Below, piece by piece: positions 16,014 to 24,300 of a stretch of DNA of 64,000 nucleotides (position 1 is the stretch's first letter; each line of letters opens with the position of its first letter). Below the pieces are notes generated by a model. The model saw nothing but the letters and a program-made list of their open reading frames with translations. It was not told where the DNA came from and made no database searches. The stretch comes from Pigmentibacter ruber (GTDB lineage: Bacteria; Bdellovibrionota_B; Oligoflexia; Silvanigrellales; Silvanigrellaceae). Position numbers and translations under genes: made by a program. The stretch lies in assembly GCF_009792895.1 (NCBI RefSeq), contig NZ_WSSC01000001.1:1178001-1242000 (forward strand), written 5' to 3'.

Positions 16014-18158
16014 ATGAGTTTGGAAAAGTTTAGGTATGATGATGGCATAGTAAAAAAATTCATTGCTGCAATGCTGATTTGGGGTATTGTTGGCATGTTG
16101 GTTGGAGTCATTATTGCCATCCAATTATTTTATCGACCATTTAATTTTGACTTGCCTTGGTTAACCTTTGGACGCTTACGCCCTTTGCATACCAATGCTG
16201 TTATTTTTGCCTTTTGTTTAAATGGTGTTTTTGCTGGTATCTATCATTCTTCACAGCGTCTTTTAAAAACAAGAATGTTTAGTGATGTCCTTTCAAATAT
16301 TCATTTTTGGGGGTGGCAGTTAATTATCGTTCTTGCTGCTGTTACATTACCCCTAGGTTTATCAACATCAAAAGAATACGCAGAATTAGAATGGCCAATA
16401 GCAATTTTAATTGCTGTTGTATGGGTTATTTTTGCAATAAATTATTTTCTAACAATTGCAATTAGACGTGAAAAAATTCTGTATGTTTCTATCTGGTTTT
16501 ATATAGCAACAATTATTACAGTTGCACTGCTTCATATAGTAAATCATATCTCTTTGCCTGTAACTTTCTTAAAAAGTTACAGTGCATTTTCTGGGGTAAG
16601 AGATGCATTAGTTCAATGGTGGTATGGGCATAATGCAGTTGCGTTTGTACTAACTACCCCATTTTTGGGATTAGGATACTATTACGTTCCCAAATTAGTA
16701 AATAGACCCATTTATTCTTATCGCTTATCAATTATACATTTTTGGTCATTGATTTTTATTTATATGTGGGCTGGTCCTCACCACTTGCAATATACAGCTC
16801 TTCCAGAATGGATACAGTCCCTTGGTGTTGTATTTTCTGTGATGTTGATTGCTCCTTCTTGGGGAGGCGCAATTAATTTTATTTTGACAATAAAGTCTGC
16901 ATGGAAAGAAATCAAATCTCATCCCTCTACAAAATTTTTACTAGCTGGGGCTATTTTTTATTTGTGCGCAACATTAGAAGGTCCTATCCTTTCTTTTAAA
17001 TCTGTAAATAGAGTTATGCACTATACAGATTGGATTATTGGGCATGTGCACGTGGGTGCTTTAGGGTGGAATGGATATATTTTATTTGCTATGCTTTACT
17101 GGCTAGTTCCATCTATTTATAAAACTGAATTGCAATGTAAAAAATTGGCGAATGCACACTTTTGGATCTCTTTTGTAGGAATTCTTATTTATTGTATTCC
17201 TATGTATATAGCTGGGGCAATGCTTGGTTTTATGCGAGAAAGTGTTACCGATAATGTGTTAACTTATCCAAATTTTATGGAAATGGTAAACAAAATTCTA
17301 CCATATTATCAAATAAGAGCTATTGGTGGAACTCTTTATCTTGTAGGAATTATAATTGGAACTTATGTTATTTATAAAACAATTAAAAAGGTTGGAAAAG
17401 TTCCTGATACCTTAGTTGAAGCGCATAGTTTTTCAACAATTGAACACAAAAAAACTGTTTATGGAACTGTGCAAAAAGCAGCCGAGAATTTAGGACTAGT
17501 CATGGGGATGCTAACTCTTATTGCTGTTTCAATCGGTGGTATTGTGCAAATTCTTCCATTACTAATAAATCATTCTACAGAAGAAAAAATTGCAACTTTA
17601 AAACCATATACTCCTTTAGAAATTGAAGGTCGTGATATTTATATTCGTGAAGGATGTAATAATTGTCACTCGCAAATGATCAGAACTTTTAAAGAAGAAG
17701 AAATGCGTTATGGACCATATTCGCGTGCTGGTGAATTTGAATATGATTTTCCACACTTATGGGGTTCAAAGACAACTGGACCAGACTTACAAAAGTTAGG
17801 AAAAAAATACGGGGATATTTGGCATTATAAACATATGGAAGATCCTACAAGCATGACTTCAAATAGTACTATGCCTAAATACGATTGGCTATTAAAAGAT
17901 CACTTAGATACATCTTACACAAGCGATAAATTAAAAGTTATGGCTAAATTGGGAGTTCCTTATACTCAAGAAGAAATTGATAATGCTGTATTAAACTTAA
18001 AGAAACAAGCTGAAAACATTGCTACTGGTATTCAAGAGCAGGGAATTAACGCTAATAAAAATGCCGAAATAATTGCCTTAATTGCTTACTTGCAAAGATT
18101 AGGAATTGATGGACGCAATGCATTAGAACCTTCAACAAAAAAAATTGAGGGGAAATAA
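16014..18158 (+). CDS. ccoNO: cbb3-type cytochrome c oxidase, fused subunits I and II (CcoN-CcoO)
   Basis: Catalytic core of a high-affinity terminal oxidase in the inner membrane. The N-terminal part (about residues 1-480) is CcoN with many membrane helices and metal-ligand histidines: HTNAVIF, WYGHNAVAF, GPHHLQY and GHVHVGALGW (haem and CuB ligands). The C-terminal part (about 490-714) is the CcoO-type cytochrome: one membrane helix, then REGCNNCHSQMIRTF (c-haem CxxCH) and GPYSRAGEFEYDFPHLWGSKTTGPDL. Most proteobacteria encode N and O separately; the fusion is known in some lineages. The stop TAA overlaps the ccoQ start as TAATG. The enzyme pairs with Ndh-supplied quinol, via cytochrome c, for low-oxygen respiration. 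Confidence 0.95.
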   Translation: MSLEKFRYDDGIVKKFIAAMLIWGIVGMLVGVIIAIQLFYRPFNFDLPWLTFGRLRPLHTNAVIFAFCLNGVFAGIYHSSQRLLKTRMFSDVLSNIHFWGWQLIIVLAAVTLPLGLSTSKEYAELEWPIAILIAVVWVIFAINYFLTIAIRREKILYVSIWFYIATIITVALLHIVNHISLPVTFLKSYSAFSGVRDALVQWWYGHNAVAFVLTTPFLGLGYYYVPKLVNRPIYSYRLSIIHFWSLIFIYMWAGPHHLQYTALPEWIQSLGVVFSVMLIAPSWGGAINFILTIKSAWKEIKSHPSTKFLLAGAIFYLCATLEGPILSFKSVNRVMHYTDWIIGHVHVGALGWNGYILFAMLYWLVPSIYKTELQCKKLANAHFWISFVGILIYCIPMYIAGAMLGFMRESVTDNVLTYPNFMEMVNKILPYYQIRAIGGTLYLVGIIIGTYVIYKTIKKVGKVPDTLVEAHSFSTIEHKKTVYGTVQKAAENLGLVMGMLTLIAVSIGGIVQILPLLINHSTEEKIATLKPYTPLEIEGRDIYIREGCNNCHSQMIRTFKEEEMRYGPYSRAGEFEYDFPHLWGSKTTGPDLQKLGKKYGDIWHYKHMEDPTSMTSNSTMPKYDWLLKDHLDTSYTSDKLKVMAKLGVPYTQEEIDNAVLNLKKQAENIATGIQEQGINANKNAEIIALIAYLQRLGIDGRNALEPSTKKIEGK

Positions 18159-18316
18159 TGTTAAGTGAACTTGCTTCTGATCATGGGGAAATTTTCGTTA
18201 CGATTGGGGTCTTTTTTGTAACCTTTATTTTATTTATTTTTTGGTTAATTTGGTCAAATATAGTTAGTAAAAGTTATATTAAGCATTGTGAGGATATGAC
18301 AAAAAATGACGAATGA
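18158..18316 (+). CDS. ccoQ: CcoQ-like small cbb3 oxidase subunit
   Basis: A 52-residue protein starting at an ATG that overlaps the ccoNO stop by one base (TAATG) and ending 11 bases inside ccoP. It has one membrane helix (about residues 12-32, FVTIGVFFVTFILFIFWLIW) and a short charged tail. Position between ccoNO and ccoP, size and topology all match CcoQ, the subunit that stabilises the cbb3 complex. The sequence itself is too short for certainty. The tight overlaps imply translational coupling. Confidence 0.75.
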   Translation: MLSELASDHGEIFVTIGVFFVTFILFIFWLIWSNIVSKSYIKHCEDMTKNDE

Positions 18317-18881
18317 TAACGATAAAAAAGAAAATGAAAAAAACAAAAAACTTTTAGACCATGATTTTGATGGTATTAAAGAATATGATAATCCAACTCC
18401 ATTTTGGTTTCAAATTTTATTTTATGGGACAATTATATTTGCTGCGATATATTTATTTTATTATCACATCTACAAAAATGGACATCCATTAAAAGATGAA
18501 TATTTAGCATCGGTTGGACAGAATAATTCTAACTCAAATAATGGAAGCAGAGACTTTAATTATGCAGAGAATATAAAGAATAAAGAAATGATAGATCAAG
18601 GAAAACAAGCTTATGATACTAATTGTGCTTCATGTCATGGTCTTCAAGGACAGGGTGGAGTAGGTCCAAATTTAACTGACGACTATTGGATTATTGATAA
18701 TACATATGTTGCTGTTGAAAAGGTTATTGATGTTGGTGTGCCTGAAAAGGGAATGCCTGGTTGGAAAACTATCCTAGGTGATAAAAAAATTAAGGCATTA
18801 GTTGTTTATATAGCAAGTATTCAAGGAAGCAATCCTCCAAATCCAAAAAAGCCTGAAGGAAAAGAAGGAAAGTTACATTAA
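18306..18881 (+). CDS. ccoP: cbb3 oxidase subunit III (CcoP), mono-haem form
   Basis: Membrane-anchored cytochrome c subunit that passes electrons to CcoO/CcoN. It has the CcoP N-terminal module (DGIKEYDNPTPFWF, then a membrane helix at about residues 35-55) and one cytochrome c domain with CASCHG (about 107-112) and a later axial methionine candidate in EKGMPGWK. Canonical CcoP is about 290-310 residues with two CxxCH haem sites; this one is 191 residues with a single site, so it is a mono-haem variant. It starts inside the end of ccoQ. Its stop is 2 bases from that of the convergent TauE/SafE-like gene. Confidence 0.92.
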   Translation: MTNDNDKKENEKNKKLLDHDFDGIKEYDNPTPFWFQILFYGTIIFAAIYLFYYHIYKNGHPLKDEYLASVGQNNSNSNNGSRDFNYAENIKNKEMIDQGKQAYDTNCASCHGLQGQGGVGPNLTDDYWIIDNTYVAVEKVIDVGVPEKGMPGWKTILGDKKIKALVVYIASIQGSNPPNPKKPEGKEGKLH

Positions 18882-18883
18882 TA

Positions 18884-19555
18884 TTAATGACATTCCATTT
18901 TTGTTTCATCGTTGCTATGGAATTTATGATCAGCAGAATGGAAAAACCCACCTCTCAATAAAGCTATAAATGCAATTAAGAACAAGATAAAAATAGAGAA
19001 ATATTTATAAAAATTTGGATTTCTTTTTGAAAATAGCAAAGTCAATCCTCTACTACTAATCAATATTGGTGAAGTTGAAATAGCAAAAATTAGCATACCT
19101 CCCGCACTCAACCATGGATTAGCAAAAGTAGCACTCATCAATATGGCGCTATATAAAAAACCACAAGGCAATAATGCTGTTATAATACCTAATGTGGCAG
19201 CTTGAGAAAGAGGTGAATATTTGTTTAAGAAATTTGCAAAATTTTGAGCTTTACTATTAAAAAATTTACTTGGCTTAAGCTGAAAATAAATTTGGATAAG
19301 ACAAATGAAAACTATAAGAATAGCAATTTTTTTTGCAGATAAATTTAAAAAGTTTTTGAATAAAAAAGTTCCTAAATATCCTGAAATGAGTCCAATTATG
19401 GTGTAACTTATTCCTCTGCTAACAAAGTATTGCCAAGTTTTTTTTTGGCAAGATGCAACTAATGGAGAACACATGCCTAAACAATGAAGTGATCCTGAAA
19501 AACCAAAAGCTGCAATTGATAACATAGGGACAAAAATGTTTACAAAATTATTCAT
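18884..19555 (-). CDS. TauE/SafE-like (UreH-type) membrane protein in the cco locus
   Basis: 223-residue polytopic membrane protein (about six helices) with the N-terminal signature GFSGSLHCLGMCSPLV, characteristic of the sulfite-exporter TauE/SafE or UreH-like family often found beside ccoI/ccoS. The C-terminus is histidine/cysteine-rich (HSADHKFH, ending MECH), suggesting metal binding. A role in copper or nickel handling for oxidase assembly is plausible from context but not shown. The longest frame uses TTG 19585; ATG 19555 has the SD GGAG nine bases upstream and is preferred. Even so, its first 20 bases overlap the start of ccoI on the other strand. It splits the cco cluster by running opposite to it. 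Confidence 0.8.
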   Translation of the reverse strand: MNNFVNIFVPMLSIAAFGFSGSLHCLGMCSPLVASCQKKTWQYFVSRGISYTIIGLISGYLGTFLFKNFLNLSAKKIAILIVFICLIQIYFQLKPSKFFNSKAQNFANFLNKYSPLSQAATLGIITALLPCGFLYSAILMSATFANPWLSAGGMLIFAISTSPILISSRGLTLLFSKRNPNFYKYFSIFILFLIAFIALLRGGFFHSADHKFHSNDETKMECH

Positions 19556-21986
19556 ACAAAAAGACTCCAATATTAACGAAAACAATAATATTATAGCACA
19601 AAATTTATCTCAAAAGGAAGTCTTATTACAAAATGATATTGAAGGTAGATGCATGCATTGCAGTAAAAATTTCATAAAAATAAAATCTAATCAAATGTTT
19701 TGCTGTAATGGTTGCGCAAGTGTTTACCAGTTTTTATTGTCTAATGATTTACAGAAATATTATGAAATAATGAAAAAAGTTGGAGAAACTCCATCTTCTG
19801 CAGAAGAATTTTCAATATCACATTATAATATTTATGAAGATGAAAATTTAAATTCTATTTTTAAGTTTGATAAAAATACATGGGGATTTTTTGTTCCAGA
19901 AATAAAGTGTGCAGCTTGTATTTGGTTGATAGAAAAATCGCTTCATAAAATAGATGGACTTGATGCAATTAATATAAATTTATTAGAAAAAACAATTACT
20001 TTTACAATTAAAAATAACGCAGTAAGTAATCTTAAAAATGCGGCAATACTTTTGACAAATATTGGTTATAATCCACTCCCGCTTCCTTTTCTATCTTCAA
20101 AACAATTTAGATCTAGGTATGAAAAAGAAAGATTAAAAGATATAGGAATATCTGGATTTGCATTTGGTAACGTAATGATTTTTGCTGCCAGTTCATATTT
20201 TGGAAAATATTTTGGAATTGATCAAAAAATAAATACAATATTTATTTTAATAAGCATGATAATATCGTTACCTGCTGCATTGTATTCAGGAAGAAGTTTT
20301 TTTCTAAATTCATTTAATGCATTAAGAAATAGAAAAATACATATTGATACAACAATTTCATTTGCATTAATTGTTACTTTATTGATTAGTGTGTATGAAA
20401 CTTTTTTAAATAGTACTAAAGTTTACTTTGATACTATAACAGGTTTAGTTTTTCTTCTTTTGATTGGTAGATATTTTCATGAAAAGGCAATTCATAAAGC
20501 AAAAGAATTGGGTGAATCTATGAAAAATATATTACCAATTGAAGCTTTTTCTATAAATAAAGGCGATCATGTATTAATTCCTAAAGGGGGTATTTTCTTA
20601 GCAGATGGAATAATAATAGAAGGAGAAACAGAAGTTAATCAATCTTCCTTAACAGGTGAAGAAATGCCTGTAGTAAAAAAAGAAAATGATTTTGTTATTG
20701 CTGGGGCACAAAATTTACTAAATCCTGTCAAAATATTAGCACAAAAGACAGGGAATGAAACCTGGATTTCAAGTTTAGAAACATTAATTAATCAAGCAAA
20801 AAATAATAAATCTAATATTGAAACTGTTATTGAGAAGATATTACCTATTTTTAGTTTATTTATAATAATTATCTCTTTATTATCTTTTGGATTTTGGAGC
20901 TTTTTTTCAACCGAAAAAGCCGTAGATGTTTTAGTTGCTATCTTAGTCATTTCTTGTCCCTGTGCGTTAGCATTAGCGACTCCTTTATTAATGTCTTCAA
21001 CACTAAGGGTTTTATGGAAAATTGGTGCTATTGTGAAAACACAAAATGCAATAGAGGCTTTGTCTGAAGTAGATACCGTTCTATTTGATAAAACAGGAAC
21101 ATTAACAAGCGGTGAATTAAAAGTCATTGAAATTGAATTTCTAAATTCAGGAGTTAGTGATGAAAAAAAAGCAGAAATTCTCTTGGCATTTTATTCATTA
21201 ACGAAACAGTCAGTACATTTGGTTTCAAAAGCAATAGTTAATCATATGCAGTTAGAAAATTTTAAAAGTATTGAGTTAAAAAATGTGAGAGAATTAGCTG
21301 GACTTGGTATTGTTGCTAATATAAATAATGATATTGAAATTAAGATTGGAAATTATAAATTTATTAATGGCAAATTGCAAGATACTGAAACAAGATTTTG
21401 TGTTTACGGAAAGTATGGAGATTTTTGTGTTAAATTTATTCTTTCTGAGCAGATTAAAAATGGAGCAAAGGAATTAATTAAATATTTAAATAAAAATAAT
21501 ATAGCTTGTTATATATTATCTGGTGATAAAGCTGCATCTGTTCACAAGATTGCACATGAGTTGTCTATTAATTACAACTACTGCTATTCAGAAAAATTAC
21601 CTAATGAAAAATTAAAGATTTTAGAAGAATTTCAAACAGCAGGAAAAAAAGTTTTAGCATTAGGTGATGGAGTGAATGATGCGGCAATGTTGGCAAAAGC
21701 ACATGTCGGCATAGCCTCGCATGGCGGTACAGATGTAGCATTGCATTCTGCTGATATATTTCTTCGTAAGCCAAATTTATTTTTGGTGAAAAATATATTT
21801 ATTATAAGTAAACAAGCAAAAAAAACTTTAAAAATTTTAATATTAGTTAGTTTAGTCTACAATTTTATTGCTATTTATTTTGCTATTTTAGGGTATGTTG
21901 ATCCCTTATTTGCAGCTATATTTATGCCAATTTCATCTTTATCAGTTTTTTTTATTGTTTATTTTAGAAAGGTTCATCTGGCATGA
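19536..21986 (+). CDS. ccoI: Copper-translocating P-type ATPase of the cbb3 assembly pathway (CcoI)
   Basis: Delivers copper across the inner membrane for CuB insertion into CcoN. The N-terminal cysteine region (CMHC, then MFCCNGCASVYQF) is typical of CcoI. Next come an HMA-like domain with CAAC (about residues 126-129), membrane helices, the A-domain TGE, the ion-site SCPCALALATP, the phosphorylation motif DKTGTLTSG and the hinge GDGVNDAAML. Length 816. The start at ATG 19536 is supported by the SD AGGGA (19526-19530); the later ATG 19653 would remove the first Cys of CxxC. This makes the 5' end overlap the divergent TauE/SafE-like gene by 20 bases. ccoS follows with a 4-base overlap. Confidence 0.93.
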   Translation: MFTKLFIQKDSNINENNNIIAQNLSQKEVLLQNDIEGRCMHCSKNFIKIKSNQMFCCNGCASVYQFLLSNDLQKYYEIMKKVGETPSSAEEFSISHYNIYEDENLNSIFKFDKNTWGFFVPEIKCAACIWLIEKSLHKIDGLDAININLLEKTITFTIKNNAVSNLKNAAILLTNIGYNPLPLPFLSSKQFRSRYEKERLKDIGISGFAFGNVMIFAASSYFGKYFGIDQKINTIFILISMIISLPAALYSGRSFFLNSFNALRNRKIHIDTTISFALIVTLLISVYETFLNSTKVYFDTITGLVFLLLIGRYFHEKAIHKAKELGESMKNILPIEAFSINKGDHVLIPKGGIFLADGIIIEGETEVNQSSLTGEEMPVVKKENDFVIAGAQNLLNPVKILAQKTGNETWISSLETLINQAKNNKSNIETVIEKILPIFSLFIIIISLLSFGFWSFFSTEKAVDVLVAILVISCPCALALATPLLMSSTLRVLWKIGAIVKTQNAIEALSEVDTVLFDKTGTLTSGELKVIEIEFLNSGVSDEKKAEILLAFYSLTKQSVHLVSKAIVNHMQLENFKSIELKNVRELAGLGIVANINNDIEIKIGNYKFINGKLQDTETRFCVYGKYGDFCVKFILSEQIKNGAKELIKYLNKNNIACYILSGDKAASVHKIAHELSINYNYCYSEKLPNEKLKILEEFQTAGKKVLALGDGVNDAAMLAKAHVGIASHGGTDVALHSADIFLRKPNLFLVKNIFIISKQAKKTLKILILVSLVYNFIAIYFAILGYVDPLFAAIFMPISSLSVFFIVYFRKVHLA

Positions 21987-22186
21987 GTGTTGTCATTTAC
22001 TTAGCTATTTTTATGATTTTTGTTGGAGCATTTTTTCTCTTTATTTTTTTACTTGCTGTAAAAAATGGTCAATTTGATGATTTAAAATCCCCTGCACACA
22101 AGGTTCTCCTTGATGATGAGATAGAAGATCAAGAAAATAAAGAGATAAACCCTAGTGTAAAAAAAAATGATAATAATCTTAAATAG
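21983..22186 (+). CDS. ccoS: Cytochrome oxidase maturation protein CcoS
   Basis: 67 residues: one N-terminal membrane helix (about 5-27) followed by the family motif AVKNGQFDDLKSPAHKVLLDD. CcoS is needed for cofactor insertion into cbb3 oxidase. ATG 21983 overlaps the ccoI stop (ATGA), so the two are coupled. No ccoG or ccoH homologue is visible in this window. Confidence 0.93.
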   Translation: MSVVIYLAIFMIFVGAFFLFIFLLAVKNGQFDDLKSPAHKVLLDDEIEDQENKEINPSVKKNDNNLK

Positions 22187-22230
22187 TTATTTACTATTTG
22201 AAAATATCTTGTTTTTCTTTTTTATCTATG

Positions 22231-22273
22231 CAAGAAGTCATTAATGCAAATTATTTGCATTAATGACTTCTTG
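22231..22273. promoter_or_regulatory. 43-bp near-perfect palindrome upstream of the COG0523 GTPase
   Basis: The left arm CAAGAAGTCATTAATGCAAA plus T (22231-22251) mirrors the right arm (22253-22273) exactly around one central T: 21-1-21. The core TGCAAAT-T-ATTTGCA (22245-22259) has the 7-1-7 geometry of Fur-superfamily operators (Fur, Zur, PerR). The right arm ends at the SD (GGGG) of the GTPase gene, ten bases before ATG 22283. As RNA it would form a long hairpin, but there is no U-tract after it, so it is not an ordinary terminator. A metal-responsive operator is the favoured reading, since COG0523 genes are commonly Zur targets. Confidence 0.6.
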
Positions 22274-22282
22274 GGGTATCTT

Positions 22283-23338
22283 ATGGAAATTATAAAGAAA
22301 AAACTTCCTGTAACATTGTTATCTGGTTTTCTAGGAGCAGGAAAAACAACCTTATTAAAAGAAATTCTAACAAATAAAAATAATTTAAAAGTTGCTGTAA
22401 TTGTTAATGATATGGCTGAATCAAATATTGATGCCATGTTGATTCAAACAGATGAAACAAAACTATTAAGAAAAGAAGAAACTCTAGTAGAAATGAGCAA
22501 CGGCTGTATCTGCTGTACTTTGCGAGAAGATTTACTGGTGGAAATTATGAAGTTGGCTAAAGAAGATAAATATGATCAAATTATTATTGAATCTACAGGT
22601 ATTTCAGAACCATTACCTGTGGCAGAAACTTTTACATTTGAAGATGAAAATGGAGTTTCATTATCAGATTTTGCATATTTAGATGCTTGTATAACAGTTG
22701 TAGATGCAAAGAATTTCCTTGAAGAATATTGCCACTCCCAAAGTCTTTATTCCCGCCAATTGACTGAAGTCGATGATGAAAGAAATATTTCTAATTTATT
22801 GGCTGATCAAGTAGAATTCTCAAACATTATTTTAATTAATAAAGTTGATTTAGTAAGTGATGATGAAGTAAACGAACTTTTAGCAATTTTAAAACAAATG
22901 AATTCTAAAGCAAAAATATATCAAACAACGAATTGTAAAATAGCTTTAGATAAAATATTGCACACAAATTTATTTAATTTTTCCGATGCTGAAGCTAATG
23001 ATAATTGGTTAGCTGAAGCAAGAGGATCACATAATCCAGAGACTGAGGAGTATGGAATATCAAGTTTTGTTTATAAAAATTCTAAACCTTTTCAGAAAGA
23101 AAAATTTTGGAAATTTATTGAAAAAGAAACTGATTCTATTTTACGTTCCAAAGGTTTTATTTGGTTTAATGATAGTATTGATTCCATTCATTTTTGGTCA
23201 CAAGCTGGAGCGTCGTGTTCTATTGAAGAATACCCTGCTGAAGATGGAGAAAAATATCAAGAAATTGTATTTATTGGACAAAATATAGATCAAAATGGAA
23301 TGATACAAAAATTAAATGCATGTGCTGTTGTAGAGTGA
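22283..23338 (+). CDS. COG0523 (CobW/ZigA-type) metal-chaperone GTPase
   Basis: G3E-family GTPase predicted to move zinc or another metal to client proteins. It has the Walker A GFLGAGKTTL (about residues 14-23), the COG0523 metal-binding CxCC motif in NGCICCTLREDL (about 71-82), the ESTGISEP switch region and NKVDLV (the G4 motif). The C-terminal CobW_C domain runs from about 245 to 345. The longest frame begins at 22244 inside the palindrome; the ATG at 22283 with SD GGGG gives 351 residues and is preferred. Candidate control by a Fur/Zur-type repressor through the palindrome. Alternatives in the family include nitrile-hydratase and cobalamin-related chaperones, but no such partners lie nearby. 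Confidence 0.88.
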   Translation: MEIIKKKLPVTLLSGFLGAGKTTLLKEILTNKNNLKVAVIVNDMAESNIDAMLIQTDETKLLRKEETLVEMSNGCICCTLREDLLVEIMKLAKEDKYDQIIIESTGISEPLPVAETFTFEDENGVSLSDFAYLDACITVVDAKNFLEEYCHSQSLYSRQLTEVDDERNISNLLADQVEFSNIILINKVDLVSDDEVNELLAILKQMNSKAKIYQTTNCKIALDKILHTNLFNFSDAEANDNWLAEARGSHNPETEEYGISSFVYKNSKPFQKEKFWKFIEKETDSILRSKGFIWFNDSIDSIHFWSQAGASCSIEEYPAEDGEKYQEIVFIGQNIDQNGMIQKLNACAVVE

Positions 23339-23417
23339 TTGAATTATATTAAATTTGTAATAAAAATATTTTTATAATAAGATGAATTTGTTTTGTGATT
23401 TTTTGCTGGACTAAAAA

Positions 23418-24299
23418 ATGAACGAATTTTTAAAGGTTTATTATAATATGCAATTTAACAAAATTCATTTAGAATTGTTTTGGACATTTGTGATTAATAT
23501 ATTTTTCTCAGTGATTTCGGTAATAGTTGTGTATTTTTTGACAAAGTGGTTTATTCATTTTGTCAAGAAGACTAACGATAAAGTGCAGAAAATTGATCCA
23601 ACTTTATTGCCTATCACTCTTACAGTAATTAAGTATGCATCATTTATTGTCTGTGTTTTGATTATATTGAATATTTTTGGGGCGAATACAAATGGTATTA
23701 TAGCTTTTTTAGGTGCAGCTGGTGTTGGTGTAGCTTTGGCTTTGAAAGAAACATTACAAAATATTGCATCAGGAATAATGCTAATTTTTTTAAGACCCTT
23801 TCAGGTGAATGATTATATAGAATCCAATGCAAATATTGGAACGGTTCAAGAAATAAATTTATTTACCACAACATTAAAAACCCCTGATGGACTTTTTTTA
23901 TTTGTTCCAAATAGTCTTTTATGGAATTCTTCTATCAAAAATTTTACTAGAAATGGAACTAGACGTTTAGATATTAATGTAGGAATTTCATACGAAAGTG
24001 ACGCAGAAAAAGCTAGAGAAATAATTCTTAATTTAACTAGACTAGATGGAAGAATTTTAAAAGAACCATCACCTATCATTGTAATTACTGCTCTAAATGA
24101 AAGTGCTGTAAATGTGATGTTAAGATGCTGGGTATTAGTTGATAATTATTGGGATGTAAATTATTATTTATATAAAACAATTAAAGCAAATTTTGAGGAA
24201 CAAGGCATATCAATTCCTTATCCACAACGTAATGTAAATTTAAAAATACTCCAAGATCAAGCTGAAGTATTTAAATTAACTGATCGTAAAAGTACTTAA
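23418..24299 (+). CDS. mscS: MscS-family mechanosensitive channel
   Basis: Small-conductance mechanosensitive channel that releases solutes on osmotic downshock. 293 residues with three membrane helices: about 20-45, 65-85, and the pore helix FLGAAGVGVALALKETLQNIASGIML (glycine/alanine-rich, about 98-123). The MscS beta domain follows (FQVNDYIE, GTVQEINLFTTTLKTPDG, LFVPNSLLWNSSIKNF), then the C-terminal alpha/beta domain. The start ATG 23418 has only a weak SD; an internal ATG at 23448 is possible. Its stop is one base from that of the convergent lipase gene. Confidence 0.93.
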   Translation: MNEFLKVYYNMQFNKIHLELFWTFVINIFFSVISVIVVYFLTKWFIHFVKKTNDKVQKIDPTLLPITLTVIKYASFIVCVLIILNIFGANTNGIIAFLGAAGVGVALALKETLQNIASGIMLIFLRPFQVNDYIESNANIGTVQEINLFTTTLKTPDGLFLFVPNSLLWNSSIKNFTRNGTRRLDINVGISYESDAEKAREIILNLTRLDGRILKEPSPIIVITALNESAVNVMLRCWVLVDNYWDVNYYLYKTIKANFEEQGISIPYPQRNVNLKILQDQAEVFKLTDRKST

Positions 24300-24300
24300 A

